Origin: UBA7488 sp964414185
Lineage (GTDB): Bacteria; Pseudomonadota; Alphaproteobacteria; CAAHEQ01; UBA3637
Direction of reading: 5' to 3'
DNA: 54,285 nt
Assembly: GCA_964414185.1 (NCBI GenBank)
Contig: CAYPVK010000010.1
Location: 1 to 54,285 of the forward strand
The notes under the pieces were generated by a model that was not told the origin of the DNA, did not search any database, and saw nothing but the letters and a program-made list of their open reading frames with translations. Every line of letters begins with the position of its first letter. The stretch's first letter is position 1. The translations under genes were made by a program, and so were the position numbers. Shown here piece by piece: positions 16,854 to 26,163 of this stretch.

Positions 16854-18695
16854 TTATTGATTATTGATTTCTTCTTGCAAAATTTCAAGTTCCAACCATG
16901 TGTTTTCAAGCCGGTCCAGAATTTCCCGTTTTTGAGCAAGCTTGTTGACCGTATCATGGAATGCCGCGGCATCCTTTTGATAAAAATCGGGGTCTTCAAT
17001 GCGTTTTTCCAGTATTTGAATGTCTTTTTCAAGCGCTTCAATTTCGCCCGGCAAAGTCTTTAATTGATGTACTTGTTTAAAACTCAATTTACGCTTAGTC
17101 GGGGCAGACGATGTTCCGTCGCGGCTGTTTTGTCGCATATCCGAAGATTGATCTCGTATCGGCGATTTTACGGTCGTTTTCAAAGATTTTTTTGTGTTTT
17201 GTTTTTGTTCTTTCAATAAATCCGAATAGCTGTCGACATATTCGCCGATTTTTCCATCACCCGTCATATATAATAAAGAAGTTGTTACTTTATCCAAAAA
17301 ATCACGGTCGTGACTGACGATTAAAACGGTACCTTCATAATCGCTTAACACTTCTTGCAATAAATCCAACGTATCCATGTCCAAATCGTTTGTCGGTTCG
17401 TCCAAAACCAAAAAATTGGACGGCTGTGCCAACGCTGCCGCTAAAATCAATCGATTTTTTTCGCCGCCCGATAAAACAGAAACGGGTGTGTTGATTTGAT
17501 CTGACGTAAATAAAAAGTCTTTCAAATAAGAAACGACGTGCCGCGGTGTGCCGCGTACATTAATGTAATCGCCCTCGGGGCATAATGTTTTCCATAATGT
17601 TTTGGAAGTGTCCAACGTCATGCGGTTTTGATCGAAATAAGCTTCTTGTAAATTTTTTGCCAATCGTACCGTGCCGCTGTCCGGTTCCATGCGCTTTGTC
17701 AACAACTTAATCAATGTTGATTTGCCGACGCCGTTAGGGCCGACGATGCCGATTTTGTTGCCGCGTAAAACGCGAATGGAAAAATCATCAATAATTTTAC
17801 GTTCGCCGAAAGCCTTGGATATATGTTTGGCTTCAATTATCATTTTTGATTGAATCGAACCTTTGTCAATTTCCAGATTGACAGAACCAAGCTGTTTGAT
17901 TTGTTCCTTACGTTCCGTTCGCAGTTGCTGTAACCGTCGCAAACGGCCCATGTTGCGTTTGCGCCGTGCGGTGACCCCTTTGTGCAACCATCTGGTTTCT
18001 TCTTCAATGCGTTTGTTCAAAAACTTTTGTGCGATGATTTCTTGGTCGATAATTTGTTCCTGCCAAGTTTCGAAACAGGAAAATCCTTTATCATTTTGAC
18101 GCAATGTGCCGCGGTCAAGCCAAATGGTCGACGTGGAAATATTATTTAAAAAAGCTTTATCATGGCTGATGACAATTACGGCACCGGCAAAACGGTTGAT
18201 GATTTCTTCCAATTTTTCAATTGTTACAATGTCCAAATGGTTTGTCGGTTCATCTAACAGCAAAATGTCCGGTTCGCTTATTAAAGCTTTGGCAAGTGCC
18301 GCTTTTTTCAATTCGCCGCCCGATGCCGTTTTCGGATTTTGGTTTTGAAGGATGCCGAATTCTTTTATAAGGATATCCGCCTTGTATTCTTCGTTGGCCG
18401 TTTGAGTGCCCAATCCCGAAATGACAATATCGCGCAGCGTGGAAAATGATTTAAAATCAGATTCTTGAGACATATAGGAAATTTTTATGCCGGGCTGGAT
18501 AAAAATTTCACCGCCATCGGGTTCAATAAGTCCGGCAATAATTTTTAAAAGCGTTGATTTGCCCGAACCGTTGCGTCCGATTAAACACGATTTTGACCCC
18601 TTGGTCAGATGTAAATCCACGTCGCTGAATAACGGGTTTGATCCAAAACTTAAAAAAACATTTTTTAATGTATAAATCGGCGGTTCGAAATCCAT
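16854..18695 (-). CDS. uup: ABC-F ATPase, Uup-type
   Basis: 613 residues from ATG 18695; the in-frame extension upstream to 18950 shows no coding character. Two ABC cassettes are visible: Walker A GRNGSGKST and GPNGVGKST, signature motifs SGGELKKAALAKAL and LSGGEKNRLILAAAL, Walker B LLLDEPTNHLD and LVLDEPTNDLD. The inter-domain arm/linker contains the Arg-rich RRKRNMGRLRRLQ typical of Uup. The C-terminal ~90 residues form the coiled coil that binds DNA or ribosomes in Uup (LPGEIEALEKDIQILEKRIE). No transmembrane segment: a translation- or transposition-linked soluble ATPase. Confidence 0.92.
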   Translation of the reverse strand: MDFEPPIYTLKNVFLSFGSNPLFSDVDLHLTKGSKSCLIGRNGSGKSTLLKIIAGLIEPDGGEIFIQPGIKISYMSQESDFKSFSTLRDIVISGLGTQTANEEYKADILIKEFGILQNQNPKTASGGELKKAALAKALISEPDILLLDEPTNHLDIVTIEKLEEIINRFAGAVIVISHDKAFLNNISTSTIWLDRGTLRQNDKGFSCFETWQEQIIDQEIIAQKFLNKRIEEETRWLHKGVTARRKRNMGRLRRLQQLRTERKEQIKQLGSVNLEIDKGSIQSKMIIEAKHISKAFGERKIIDDFSIRVLRGNKIGIVGPNGVGKSTLIKLLTKRMEPDSGTVRLAKNLQEAYFDQNRMTLDTSKTLWKTLCPEGDYINVRGTPRHVVSYLKDFLFTSDQINTPVSVLSGGEKNRLILAAALAQPSNFLVLDEPTNDLDMDTLDLLQEVLSDYEGTVLIVSHDRDFLDKVTTSLLYMTGDGKIGEYVDSYSDLLKEQKQNTKKSLKTTVKSPIRDQSSDMRQNSRDGTSSAPTKRKLSFKQVHQLKTLPGEIEALEKDIQILEKRIEDPDFYQKDAAAFHDTVNKLAQKREILDRLENTWLELEILQEEINNQ

Positions 18696-18910
18696 TTGCA
18701 CTCTCTTTTTTTTGCAACTTTGCCACATTTTGCCGAAAATTTCAACTCCAAAGAAATAAAGTAAATTATTAAATCGGATATTTTTTATGGATGTATCAAC
18801 ACAGTCACCTATAAAAAATAACATTATATATGTATAAAAAGTGCTGATAAAAAATAAAAATTTCAAGTGGTTGTTAAGATGTGTCTCAATTAAACGGTCA
18901 TCAGAATGTA

Positions 18911-19258
18911 TTATATTATTTTTTGCCGACAGAGCAAGCGAAAATAACAAATTATTTTTTTGAACAAGACATTGCCTTTAAGATATAAAAGAAAAACAAA
19001 AATAATAAAAAAATACAGAAAAATCGGCAAGTAGAAACTTAAAGCCCCCTCAACGGTTAAAAGACACGTTTGTTTTTCCCAAAAATTGTTAAATATTAAG
19101 GAATATTCCGAATAACGGCATGTATCTTCACCGCTGTTCGGTGCAAGCATCCCTTGAGTATTTAAAAACAAATAAAAATATACTCCAGGCAAAAGATACA
19201 AAAAGAGGTATATTAAAAAGAATATTGTTTTTTTAATTTTTATCATAGCTTCATTCAT
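18911..19258 (-). CDS. Small membrane protein, third paralogue of the immunity-like family
   Basis: About 115 residues; ATG 19258 is preceded only by a weak GAGA site, with an alternative TTG two codons earlier. Two hydrophobic segments flank an extracytoplasmic loop with the pattern C-x15-20-CLLTVEG, shared with the proteins at 19332-19889 and 20806-21318. After the second segment the homology ends, and the conserved W-x-G-x-R/ALPEW region is missing, so this copy is truncated or diverged. It is separated from the preceding gene by a terminator. Inferred to belong to the effector-immunity island. Confidence 0.6.
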   Translation of the reverse strand: MNEAMIKIKKTIFFLIYLFLYLLPGVYFYLFLNTQGMLAPNSGEDTCRYSEYSLIFNNFWEKQTCLLTVEGALSFYLPIFLYFFIIFVFLLYLKGNVLFKKIICYFRLLCRQKII

Positions 19259-19262
19259 TCTC

Positions 19263-19302
19263 AAAAGTGTGGTAAAATAAAAATTATCTTACCACACTTT
19301 TT
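19263..19302 (-). terminator. Terminator inside the immunity-like gene array
   Basis: A 13-bp perfect stem (AAAAGTGTGGTAA/TTACCACACTTTT) lies between the stop of the 19332 gene and the next start. T residues follow on either strand. Confidence 0.75.
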
Positions 19303-19331
19303 GTTAAATTCCCAGTATTTTACGTGGTTGC

Positions 19332-19889
19332 TTATAATTCCTGTGGTTTAGGAATCTTTTTAAAATATCGGTAAATCCAAAACATGACCGTTACCATTAA
19401 TTGCCATATTAAAAACGGCCTAAAGATTTCATATACCGCCGATAGCGTTATTAACCGTTCATATAATCCGAGGTAGGGTTGCGGGGATAATAACATTAAA
19501 AACAACCAATAGCATATTGTTATTATTATCCATTCCGGCAACGCTCCGAAACGGTGCCCTTGCCAGATTACTTTGCGTAAAAAATATAAAGGATAAATAA
19601 ATATAACTGATATCAAATAACTACCAACTACTGTCATCCATCCTTCTGATTCTAATAAACAAGGTCTATTTTCTGATGCGAGAGCATTGTAATAATATAC
19701 GTTTTGTAAAGAAACTATGCATTCATAATTTCCTGTTTCTATATTTCCTTCAAAACTCCAACCTGCTATACCACCCCATAATATTATAAAAGCATAAAGG
19801 ATAAAATATAAAATTATATAAATAATTCTTTCCAAAATCACTAATCCAGGTAGACAAAAATTACTTTCAGTTAATTTATTTCTATCCAT
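19332..19889 (-). CDS. Membrane protein, immunity-like paralogue 2
   Basis: 185 residues from ATG 19889, which has GGAGAAAATA upstream; an earlier in-frame ATG at 19901 lacks a site. Four hydrophobic segments. It is clearly paralogous to the protein at 20806-21318: both share a periplasmic loop with Cys-x~20-CLL-x2-EG, then W-x-G-x-R/H-x2-ALPEWI, FLML, ER-x2-T and EIF-x-PF-x-I-x-Q. It lies directly downstream of the detached effector C-terminus, as expected for a cognate immunity gene of a displaced toxin cassette. Immunity function is inference. No sequence family recognised. Confidence 0.7.
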   Translation of the reverse strand: MDRNKLTESNFCLPGLVILERIIYIILYFILYAFIILWGGIAGWSFEGNIETGNYECIVSLQNVYYYNALASENRPCLLESEGWMTVVGSYLISVIFIYPLYFLRKVIWQGHRFGALPEWIIITICYWLFLMLLSPQPYLGLYERLITLSAVYEIFRPFLIWQLMVTVMFWIYRYFKKIPKPQEL

Positions 19890-20018
19890 TATTTTCTCCA
19901 TTATACGTGTATAATTCTAAAAGTTCAAAAAGAAAAGACACAAACTTACTAACTTAAAAAAAATATTATTTCAACAGAAAATACGTTATCTGGCAATTTT
20001 ACTAAGTCACTTCAACGT

Positions 20019-20279
20019 TTATTTTATTTGTTTTTCAAAATATGGGATTACATATTTGTGTTTAAAGTACTCATCCCCTTCTTCAATTGTCCTACCTAAA
20101 TTCCACCATTTATAAGGGAAAACCCAAGGTTTTTCTCTATAATATTTACCAACCCGAGCACCTACATCCGAAACAGCATCTTTCATCATGCCATTCCACA
20201 ATGTCCCAATCTTCGCAGGTGTCGGGTTTTCTATCGATTCAGATATCCGCTTGATTAATTTAACCCTCGTTTCTATATT
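20019..20279 (-). pseudogene. Orphan C-terminal module of the lysozyme-like effector
   Basis: Reading from 20279 to the TAA at 20019, the frame encodes ~86 residues aligned to residues 403-465 of the effector at 21389-22933 (NIE, VKLIKRISESIENPTP, DVGARVGKYY, EKPW, FPYK). It then diverges into a different tail ending FEKQIK. A 51-base block (20216-20266) is identical to 21664-21714. No start codon or ribosome site precedes it and a stop codon sits just upstream in frame, so it is silent alone. This is the structure expected of an orphan toxin-tail cassette left by duplication, usable by recombination into the full gene. Confidence 0.75.
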
Positions 20280-20401
20280 CTCAGTTTAACCAATCTAACA
20301 ATGTATCTTTTTAATATTGAATTCATTTCAGGTCCGTATATTAATTTTTGAGACAATAAATTTGTATTTTCTCTGCAATACGCTTCAAGTAATCGTACCA
20401 T
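20273..20401 (-). pseudogene. 42-codon frame fused to the orphan module boundary
   Basis: ATG 20401 opens 42 codons (begins MVRLLEAYCREN) that end at a TAG overlapping the first codons of the orphan effector module in another frame. No ribosome site. The composition is protein-like (helical, Leu-rich), but I recognise no family. It is probably the residual end of whatever gene was cut when the orphan module arrived. Confidence 0.3.
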
Positions 20402-20440
20402 TTTATAAAACCGTATTATAGTATGATTTCTTGCTTTCAA

Positions 20441-20800
20441 TTATATAAAAAGTATTTTTATTATTATCCAAAATACTAAATTTATTAAATATATCAATAC
20501 AATAGGAGTTAAAAGAAAGTAAGCTAAAAACAGCTGTCTTTTAAAATAAAGCCATACTGACACAATAGGAACAGTTAAAAAAGATAAAATAAACAAACTA
20601 AATGATTTAAAATATAATAATTTATCTAATTGTTTAAAATTGGAAACGATATTTTCATTAAGTAAATTATTGACGAAAATAATTTTCGTAAAAAAATCTA
20701 TTATTAAAAATGAATACCATACAACATTTAGCAACAGAAAAAAAATAAAAGTTTTATTATTTTTTAATAGGTTAATTGCAATAAAAAAATTTTGTTTCAT
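20441..20800 (-). CDS. Small hydrophobic membrane protein in the effector island
   Basis: 119 residues with three or four membrane segments, very rich in Phe, Ile and Leu, and no Cys motif, so it is not an obvious paralogue of the CLLTxEG proteins. ATG 20800 lies six bases after the stop of the upstream gene (20806) without its own clear ribosome site, which suggests translational coupling. It may be a second immunity factor or an accessory membrane protein; function unknown. Confidence 0.55.
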   Translation of the reverse strand: MKQNFFIAINLLKNNKTFIFFLLLNVVWYSFLIIDFFTKIIFVNNLLNENIVSNFKQLDKLLYFKSFSLFILSFLTVPIVSVWLYFKRQLFLAYFLLTPIVLIYLINLVFWIIIKILFI

Positions 20801-20805
20801 TTCAA

Positions 20806-21318
20806 CTACGGTCTTCCAGCAATTATATTATCTCTAAAAATATATTTTACTATCTTATAAAACCAAACTGCTATAATTAAAATTATTTGAAAAATAATAA
20901 AAGGTTCAAAAATTTCCCAAACGGCCCAAAAAGTTTCCATTCTTTCCAAAAATGTATTAAATTTTTTTCCAGCAAAAAGCATTAGAAAAAAATAATAAAA
21001 CAACATCATTAGTATCCATTCAGGCAATGCGGCAATACGTTTGCCATGCCAAATTTTATATCTAAGTTTACCTAAAAAATAAAAAGTTGACACCATAAAA
21101 ATTAATAAATATCCCGAAGCAGTAAATATACCTTCTTGCGTTAGTAAGCAAGCTTTACCACTAGATATACTATTCATGAAAAAAGTTTTCTTATCAACAT
21201 ACAAACAATCAGTTTCACTGGTATTAGTTCCAAGGGCATCCATAAATAACATTACAATTGTATAAACTGCAATAAATGTAAAATATGTATAACAATAGAC
21301 TTTAATATTACGAATCAT
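20806..21318 (-). CDS. Membrane protein, immunity-like paralogue 1 (cognate of the intact effector)
   Basis: 170 residues; ATG 21318 follows AGGAG. Four hydrophobic segments. A periplasmic loop between segments 1 and 2 carries C-x20-CLLTQEG, then W-x-G-x-R and ALPEWI in a cytoplasmic loop, then ER-x-ET and EIFEPF. It starts 70 bp after the effector stop on the same strand, the arrangement of an effector-immunity pair. An integral membrane protein with a Cys-bridged periplasmic loop suits protection from a muramidase acting in the periplasm. Assignment rests on context and paralogy. Confidence 0.7.
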   Translation of the reverse strand: MIRNIKVYCYTYFTFIAVYTIVMLFMDALGTNTSETDCLYVDKKTFFMNSISSGKACLLTQEGIFTASGYLLIFMVSTFYFLGKLRYKIWHGKRIAALPEWILMMLFYYFFLMLFAGKKFNTFLERMETFWAVWEIFEPFIIFQIILIIAVWFYKIVKYIFRDNIIAGRP

Positions 21319-21388
21319 AATTTCTCCTAATTATTTTATATTACATTTATGCAGCTTATACAAATATTTTTTACATAAAAATTACTTT

Positions 21389-22933
21389 TTATTCCAGCCC
21401 CAAAAATTCATTGAATTCTTTAGTACTTTTATGTATTTCTTTTCCAATTAAGGGTATAGAATATACTCTTTTTTGTAACCAGTTTCTTAACTCCCGCTGC
21501 GTGTAATTTTTACCCCATCCAGCTAATTCATAACCAAATCTAGCTACATCCCATATCTTGTATGGAAATTTCCAAGGTTTTTCTTTATAATATTTCCCAA
21601 CCCTTGCACCAACATCGTTAACTTCATCTACCATTATTCCATTCCACATTGATCCTATCTTCTCAGGTGTCGGGTTTTCTATCGATTCAGATATCCGCTT
21701 GATTAATTTAACCCCGGCTTCTATATTTTGAGATTTATTGTAAGGGTCGTAATTTTCACCAATAAATCCACGTCCCCATTGATTTTGCATATTCATTGGG
21801 CGAACGCTTTCAGAGGCACGTACTTTATTTCCACCCACTTTTTTTAGAACTTTGGCAAAAGGAGAATCAGGATATTCCCCAACAAAATCAGCAACATAAT
21901 CAAGCCCTACTTTGTGACCATTGGCTCCTTCCATATACATAATGGCTTTAACCATGTCAGGATCAACTCCGTGTTTCTTTGAAAAAGCATTCACAAGGCT
22001 CTCATTAGATTTTACATTATAAACTCCCAATTCAGGAATTTCATGTGGAGCTGCTGTAATAGTCCAATTGTTATCATTTATTTTAAATCTCAGCTTCCTT
22101 CCATCAATTATCGCTTGGGTTCTCTCATATTTATCCATATAATTATGCGTACCACCACCTTTAATATATGCCAATGATGAAGCTAAAATGGGGTTTTCAA
22201 ACATGCCATTTAACATTACCATTTCACTGCCATTTGGTTTTATAGCTCCCGTTATGGGGAATTCATAATCCTTTTGAAATTCTTTAATAGCACTTGTTAA
22301 TTCATTATCAAAATACGGTGTCATCCCTATTTCCGAGCTTGGATTGTAGTATCCCAAAGCTGCCAACGCTCCTTTAATTTTTACAACATCATCCATATTC
22401 GCATATTTTGAGCTGACCGATTCCGAAATAGCGATATTTTTTGATATGTCTTTAACGGGAAGTGACACATTTTCAAGATTATGATTAATCGGATAAGTTG
22501 TTTGCGATTGCAACGCATTTGCCAACTCGGCTTGGCCTTCGTCTGAGGCCAAAAATTCGGCGGCGCATTCTTTAAAATCCAACATATCGGTCGTTATGCC
22601 GAATTGACCTATCCAATCGGTAAATACTTGAAAAAACGGCGAATTCATAAGTGCGTTGATGGCTTGCAAATAATCCACAGCATTACCGTCTTTTATCGCC
22701 CAAAATAATTGCAAAAGCGTTACCAACGCATCAGACAGCATATTGCCCTTTTGCTTGGAATTTCGGCTTTTGCTATCGCGTTCATATATTTTATCGTCCG
22801 AATCCGAAAGATAAAAATTTTGGTCATCATGGTAATTATGCCGCCCGCACCGACGGTCATAGGCTGCCACTTTGTGTCCTTCACGCATATGTTCTTTCAC
22901 ATGCACGATACCGCTGCATTTATTATTGTTCAT
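21389..22933 (-). CDS. Putative peptidoglycan-targeting effector (PG-binding plus lysozyme-like domain)
   Basis: 514 residues, ATG 22933 with GGAG site. The N-terminus has a short His/Arg motif (VHVKEHMREGHKVAAYDRR, residues 11-28) and no signal peptide, which points to a dedicated secretion system rather than Sec. A helical region (65-145) follows, then a peptidoglycan-binding-like repeat (~183-243: IKGALAALGYY, AIKEFQKDY, TGAIKPNG). The lysozyme/SLT-like domain spans ~310-465 with candidate catalytic Glu335 in YMEGANGHK, SVRPMNM, the NIEAGVKLIKRI helix and DVGARV. Residues 466-514 form a variable tail. Downstream immunity-like genes and the duplicated C-terminus support an antibacterial muramidase role; the secretion route is unknown. 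Confidence 0.72.
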   Translation of the reverse strand: MNNNKCSGIVHVKEHMREGHKVAAYDRRCGRHNYHDDQNFYLSDSDDKIYERDSKSRNSKQKGNMLSDALVTLLQLFWAIKDGNAVDYLQAINALMNSPFFQVFTDWIGQFGITTDMLDFKECAAEFLASDEGQAELANALQSQTTYPINHNLENVSLPVKDISKNIAISESVSSKYANMDDVVKIKGALAALGYYNPSSEIGMTPYFDNELTSAIKEFQKDYEFPITGAIKPNGSEMVMLNGMFENPILASSLAYIKGGGTHNYMDKYERTQAIIDGRKLRFKINDNNWTITAAPHEIPELGVYNVKSNESLVNAFSKKHGVDPDMVKAIMYMEGANGHKVGLDYVADFVGEYPDSPFAKVLKKVGGNKVRASESVRPMNMQNQWGRGFIGENYDPYNKSQNIEAGVKLIKRISESIENPTPEKIGSMWNGIMVDEVNDVGARVGKYYKEKPWKFPYKIWDVARFGYELAGWGKNYTQRELRNWLQKRVYSIPLIGKEIHKSTKEFNEFLGLE

Positions 22934-23236
22934 TATCTTTGCTCCATATAAAAAACACCGGATAAAAAATCGGCGAGGATTGAAAAAAACTTAACATTAC
23001 ACAACATAGGATAATTTTCCTAGTTATACTCAATAATTATTGCTCTTTCGATTAATAAATCATAAAGAGAAAAAACTATAATTTCTATATTAGAATGGAT
23101 ATACTACTTGCATATAGGATATTTTTATACCATATATTTTTTCGAAAGTCAAGGAAAATTTTCCTAAATAGATAACCGATTAACCAATGCCGATTTTGAA
23201 CCTTGAAAATTTAAATATTTACCCTATATCGTAATT
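22934..23236. other. AT-rich intergenic region between divergent effector and permease genes
   Basis: 303 bp with no coding frame and no strong hairpin. It separates the minus-strand effector island from the plus-strand permease and must contain both promoters; several A/T-rich -10-like hexamers occur, but none with a convincing -35 partner. Confidence 0.5.
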
Positions 23237-24427
23237 ATGGAAAATACAAAACAAGAACAGTTGGGATTATGGCAAGTCGTATCGCTCGGCATCGGGTCAA
23301 TTGTCGGAGCGGGAATTTTTGCTCTGTTGGGTCAAGTTTTGCAAGAAACGGGTATAATGACATATTATTCATTTGCCGTTTCGGGCATTATTGCTTTGTT
23401 TTGCGGATATGCGTATATCAAATTAGCCGGAGCCTTCCCATCTCAGGGGGGCATTACGGTTTATTTCCAACATGCTTTCCCCAATAAATGGATTTCGGGC
23501 ACATTGACGTTAATTTATGTGTTTACGACATTAATTTCTGCCGGTACGATGGCAAAATCATTCGGCTTTTACATGGACAGTCTTTTGGGGCATTTACCGT
23601 ATTTATCCGTGAATGTGTGGGCGGCGGGTTTGTTAATTTTATTAGGCTTATTCAATATGATGAAAGCGGGTGAAGTCGGCAATGCGGAAGCATTAATGGT
23701 TGCCTTTAAAGTCGGTATTTTAGCCATTTTGATTGTCGCGGGCATTGCGGAATTTAAATCTTACACGCCGGCATTTACAACTACTCAACCGGATATCTCG
23801 GCATTTTTCCGCAGCATCGGAATAACCTTTTTTGCATTTGCGGGATTTGGGGTGATTACGAATGCAACAGCGTACGTTAAAAATAAAGAACACACTATTC
23901 GTCTGGCTATGTATTTGACAATTTTGCTTGTGATGGCACTATATATCGGATTGGCATTTGTTGTCATTAATTATATTTCTCCGACCGTGTTTGCTCAAAA
24001 CGTTAATGTTGCCGTTGCCGTCGTAGCCAAACAACTGCTGGGGAATTTCGGCTCATTATTGATTTATGTGGCCGCCATCTTGGCTTTTTTTTCGGGAGTC
24101 AGTGCCAGTTATTTTGCCGTTTTCAGAATTACGAAATCTTTGGCGGAAAAAAATATGCTGCCAAGCATTTATCGGAAAAAATTATTCGGGCGCGGCACAA
24201 TCGGTAACGGGTTAGGCGTTATCTTGCTGACACTTATCACAGTATTATTCGGTTTTGACGATATTGTTAATTTATCCAGCGTTGCTTATTTGGTCAGCTA
24301 TTTGGGCGTGTTTGCCGCAAGTTTTATTTTACGTAAACAAACCCATGCAAAACTTATTCCGATCGGTATAGGTTTCGTGCTAATGGCATTGTTGTTTATC
24401 GGATTTGTGAAAAGCGTATATTTGTGA
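23237..24427 (+). CDS. APC-superfamily amino acid permease
   Basis: 396 residues with about 12 hydrophobic segments. The first helix bears the unwound binding motif LGIGSIVGAGIFALLG, and helix 6 has FFAFAGFGVITNA, both typical of amino acid permeases (PF13520). It is about 90 residues shorter than the AaxC-type antiporter in this window and only distantly similar, closer to YhdG/YbaT-like permeases. Substrate unknown. ATG 23237 has no clear ribosome site, so initiation may be weak or leaderless. Neighbouring genes give no pathway. Confidence 0.8.
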   Translation: MENTKQEQLGLWQVVSLGIGSIVGAGIFALLGQVLQETGIMTYYSFAVSGIIALFCGYAYIKLAGAFPSQGGITVYFQHAFPNKWISGTLTLIYVFTTLISAGTMAKSFGFYMDSLLGHLPYLSVNVWAAGLLILLGLFNMMKAGEVGNAEALMVAFKVGILAILIVAGIAEFKSYTPAFTTTQPDISAFFRSIGITFFAFAGFGVITNATAYVKNKEHTIRLAMYLTILLVMALYIGLAFVVINYISPTVFAQNVNVAVAVVAKQLLGNFGSLLIYVAAILAFFSGVSASYFAVFRITKSLAEKNMLPSIYRKKLFGRGTIGNGLGVILLTLITVLFGFDDIVNLSSVAYLVSYLGVFAASFILRKQTHAKLIPIGIGFVLMALLFIGFVKSVYL

Positions 24428-24582
24428 TGAAACTTTATTCGGATATAATCTCATATCGCTAATTATAAAATGCTGTTTTTCATACATATTGCAAACATAT
24501 TCAATTGTGCAAAATTTTATTGATTATGAATTGCAAACAGCGTAATATTCCATATATTGAATAATACGAGAAATATCGGCAC

Positions 24583-25113
24583 ATGAAAAATAGTTTAAAG
24601 AAAATATCCGCTTTTGAACCGATAATTGATGTCAATACGAAAACGTTTGTTGTTGGTACTATGCCAAGCGTTCAATCCTTAAATGAGGGTGAATATTATG
24701 CCCATCCAAGAAATCATTTTTGGCAAATTATTGCAATTCTTTTTCATAATCAGCGACCTTTTGTGTCTTTTGATGAGAAAAAAAGATGTTTATTGAATCA
24801 TAAAATCGGATTGTGGGATGCATTGGAAACCTGTCAACGACTGGGAAGCTTGGATTCCAATATTACGAATGAGACGCCTCATAATTTTAATAAATATCCC
24901 CAAATAAAATATTATCTTTTTAACGGGCAAAAAGCATATGCTTATTTTAAAAAATATAACAACTTATTGTTAAAAGAAAACAACCATTTTATTTTGCCTT
25001 CTACCAGTTCCGCAAACGCCGGTTGTGCTTTTGATAAAAAACTTGCTCTTTGGCGTGAAGCCTTTGATATAATAAATGCCGGCTCTTTTGTATCGAAATT
25101 AAACGCTGAATAA
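24583..25113 (+). CDS. DNA-deoxyinosine glycosylase, UDG family 6 (HDG)
   Basis: 176 residues. The N-terminal motif VGTMPSVQSL, then YYAHPRNHFW, GLWDAL and LPSTSSANA are the landmarks of the hypoxanthine-DNA glycosylase branch (family 6) of the uracil-DNA glycosylase superfamily. The protein excises deaminated purines (deoxyinosine), starting base-excision repair in the cytoplasm. Length is normal. ATG 24583 has a GAGAAAT purine stretch upstream. Followed by tRNA-Ala on the opposite strand. Confidence 0.85.
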   Translation: MKNSLKKISAFEPIIDVNTKTFVVGTMPSVQSLNEGEYYAHPRNHFWQIIAILFHNQRPFVSFDEKKRCLLNHKIGLWDALETCQRLGSLDSNITNETPHNFNKYPQIKYYLFNGQKAYAYFKKYNNLLLKENNHFILPSTSSANAGCAFDKKLALWREAFDIINAGSFVSKLNAE

Positions 25114-25179
25114 TACGGTTATTTGTCAAATGTCTGATAAAAAAGTAAAAATGCAAAGATTATGTATTTATGGAAATAA

Positions 25180-25195
25180 ACCGGAAAATTCCGGT
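25180..25195 (-). terminator. Possible terminator after tRNA-Ala(CGC)
   Basis: ACCGGAA/TTCCGGT hairpin 34 bases past the tRNA 3' end; the following minus-strand sequence is only moderately T-rich. Confidence 0.35.
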
Positions 25196-25228
25196 CCAAA
25201 AAATATTACTTGAAACAATCGGTAAAAT

Positions 25229-25304
25229 TGGTGGAGCTAAGGGGGATCGAACCCCTGACCTATTGATTGCGAACCAATCGCTCTCCCAGCTGAGCTATAG
25301 CCCC
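25229..25304 (-). tRNA. tRNA-Ala(CGC)
   Basis: Reverse complement gives acceptor GGGGCTA/TAGCTCC, D arm AGCTCAGCTGGGAGAGC, and T arm AGGGGTTCGATCCCCCT. The anticodon loop TTCGCAA lies on an ATTGG/TCAAT stem, anticodon CGC. CCA is encoded at 25229-25231. Confidence 0.95.
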
Positions 25305-25602
25305 ACATAATAACTTGTTTAAAAAAACATGCATGATGCATTTTTTGTAAAACATAACACTTATACATCAAAAAAAATTAATTGTCAATGTTGAATTTAA
25401 AAATCTCAGTGTAATTTTTTCATCTGAGCTTTTTACGCGTTTATCCTTTAATCAAATATTCTTACAAAACCGAAAAATTTAATTGTACGCAAAATGAAAA
25501 TTTTTGAAAAACCTGTTTGGAAAATATATTGGCATACCTTAAAAGTTGTGAACTTATGCCAAAGTACAACCGTAAACAAGCGTTAAATTATATAATTAAA
25601 AT

Positions 25603-26139
25603 ATGATATTTTCGGGTGCTAAAAAAATCTATAGTTTGCCATTAGGCGGAGCAAGGTATAATTGGAATGAAATAACAGTGATCAAAGAAGGGACAAAGGA
25701 TGGGCAAAATTTTGGTTATAAGGAAGATGGGCAATTAATTATCGGTCAGAAAACGGTTCAAAATGACATTATAGGAACGGTTTATAATGATGTCATATAC
25801 GGCGGCGATGAATTGGATGTCTTAAATGGAGGCCAAGGAGATGATATTTTAAGTGGTGGGGAAGCTCAAGATATTTTATGGGAAGGAGTGGGCAGTATTG
25901 GATATGATTTATAATATGGGGCGGGGGGCGAACAAAATGATGAGCGCGACCCAAGCGTTCCCAAAACATCTGACGGAGGGCCAAAGGGATTGACTTATAA
26001 ATTTTGGCCGAAATTTTTTGACGCCATTGAACGGAGCGATTTTGCCACAGCGGCCGAACAATCACACCGAAAAGGATTGAGTCCTGCGCGAAACAAATGG
26101 ACGCATGATATGTTGATAAAAGGCGTTAAATCTTTTTAA
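25603..26139 (+). pseudogene. RTX-repeat / lysozyme-like C-terminal fragment, frameshifted
   Basis: The first frame (25603-25914) encodes an N-terminally truncated piece with RTX-type glycine-aspartate repeats (DVIYGGDELDVLNGGQGDD). After a frame change around 25905-25925 the sequence stays open to TAA 26137. It encodes ~70 more residues with the ending FATAAEQSHRKGLSPARNKW, which resembles the C-terminal helices of phage-type lysozymes and T1SS effectors. No ribosome site precedes ATG 25603 and a stop lies just upstream. It appears to be the remnant of an RTX-exported hydrolase or toxin. The type I transporter remnant lies 7 kb downstream. Confidence 0.6.
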
Positions 26140-26163
26140 ATGGGATTTTGGATGTTTAAATTA

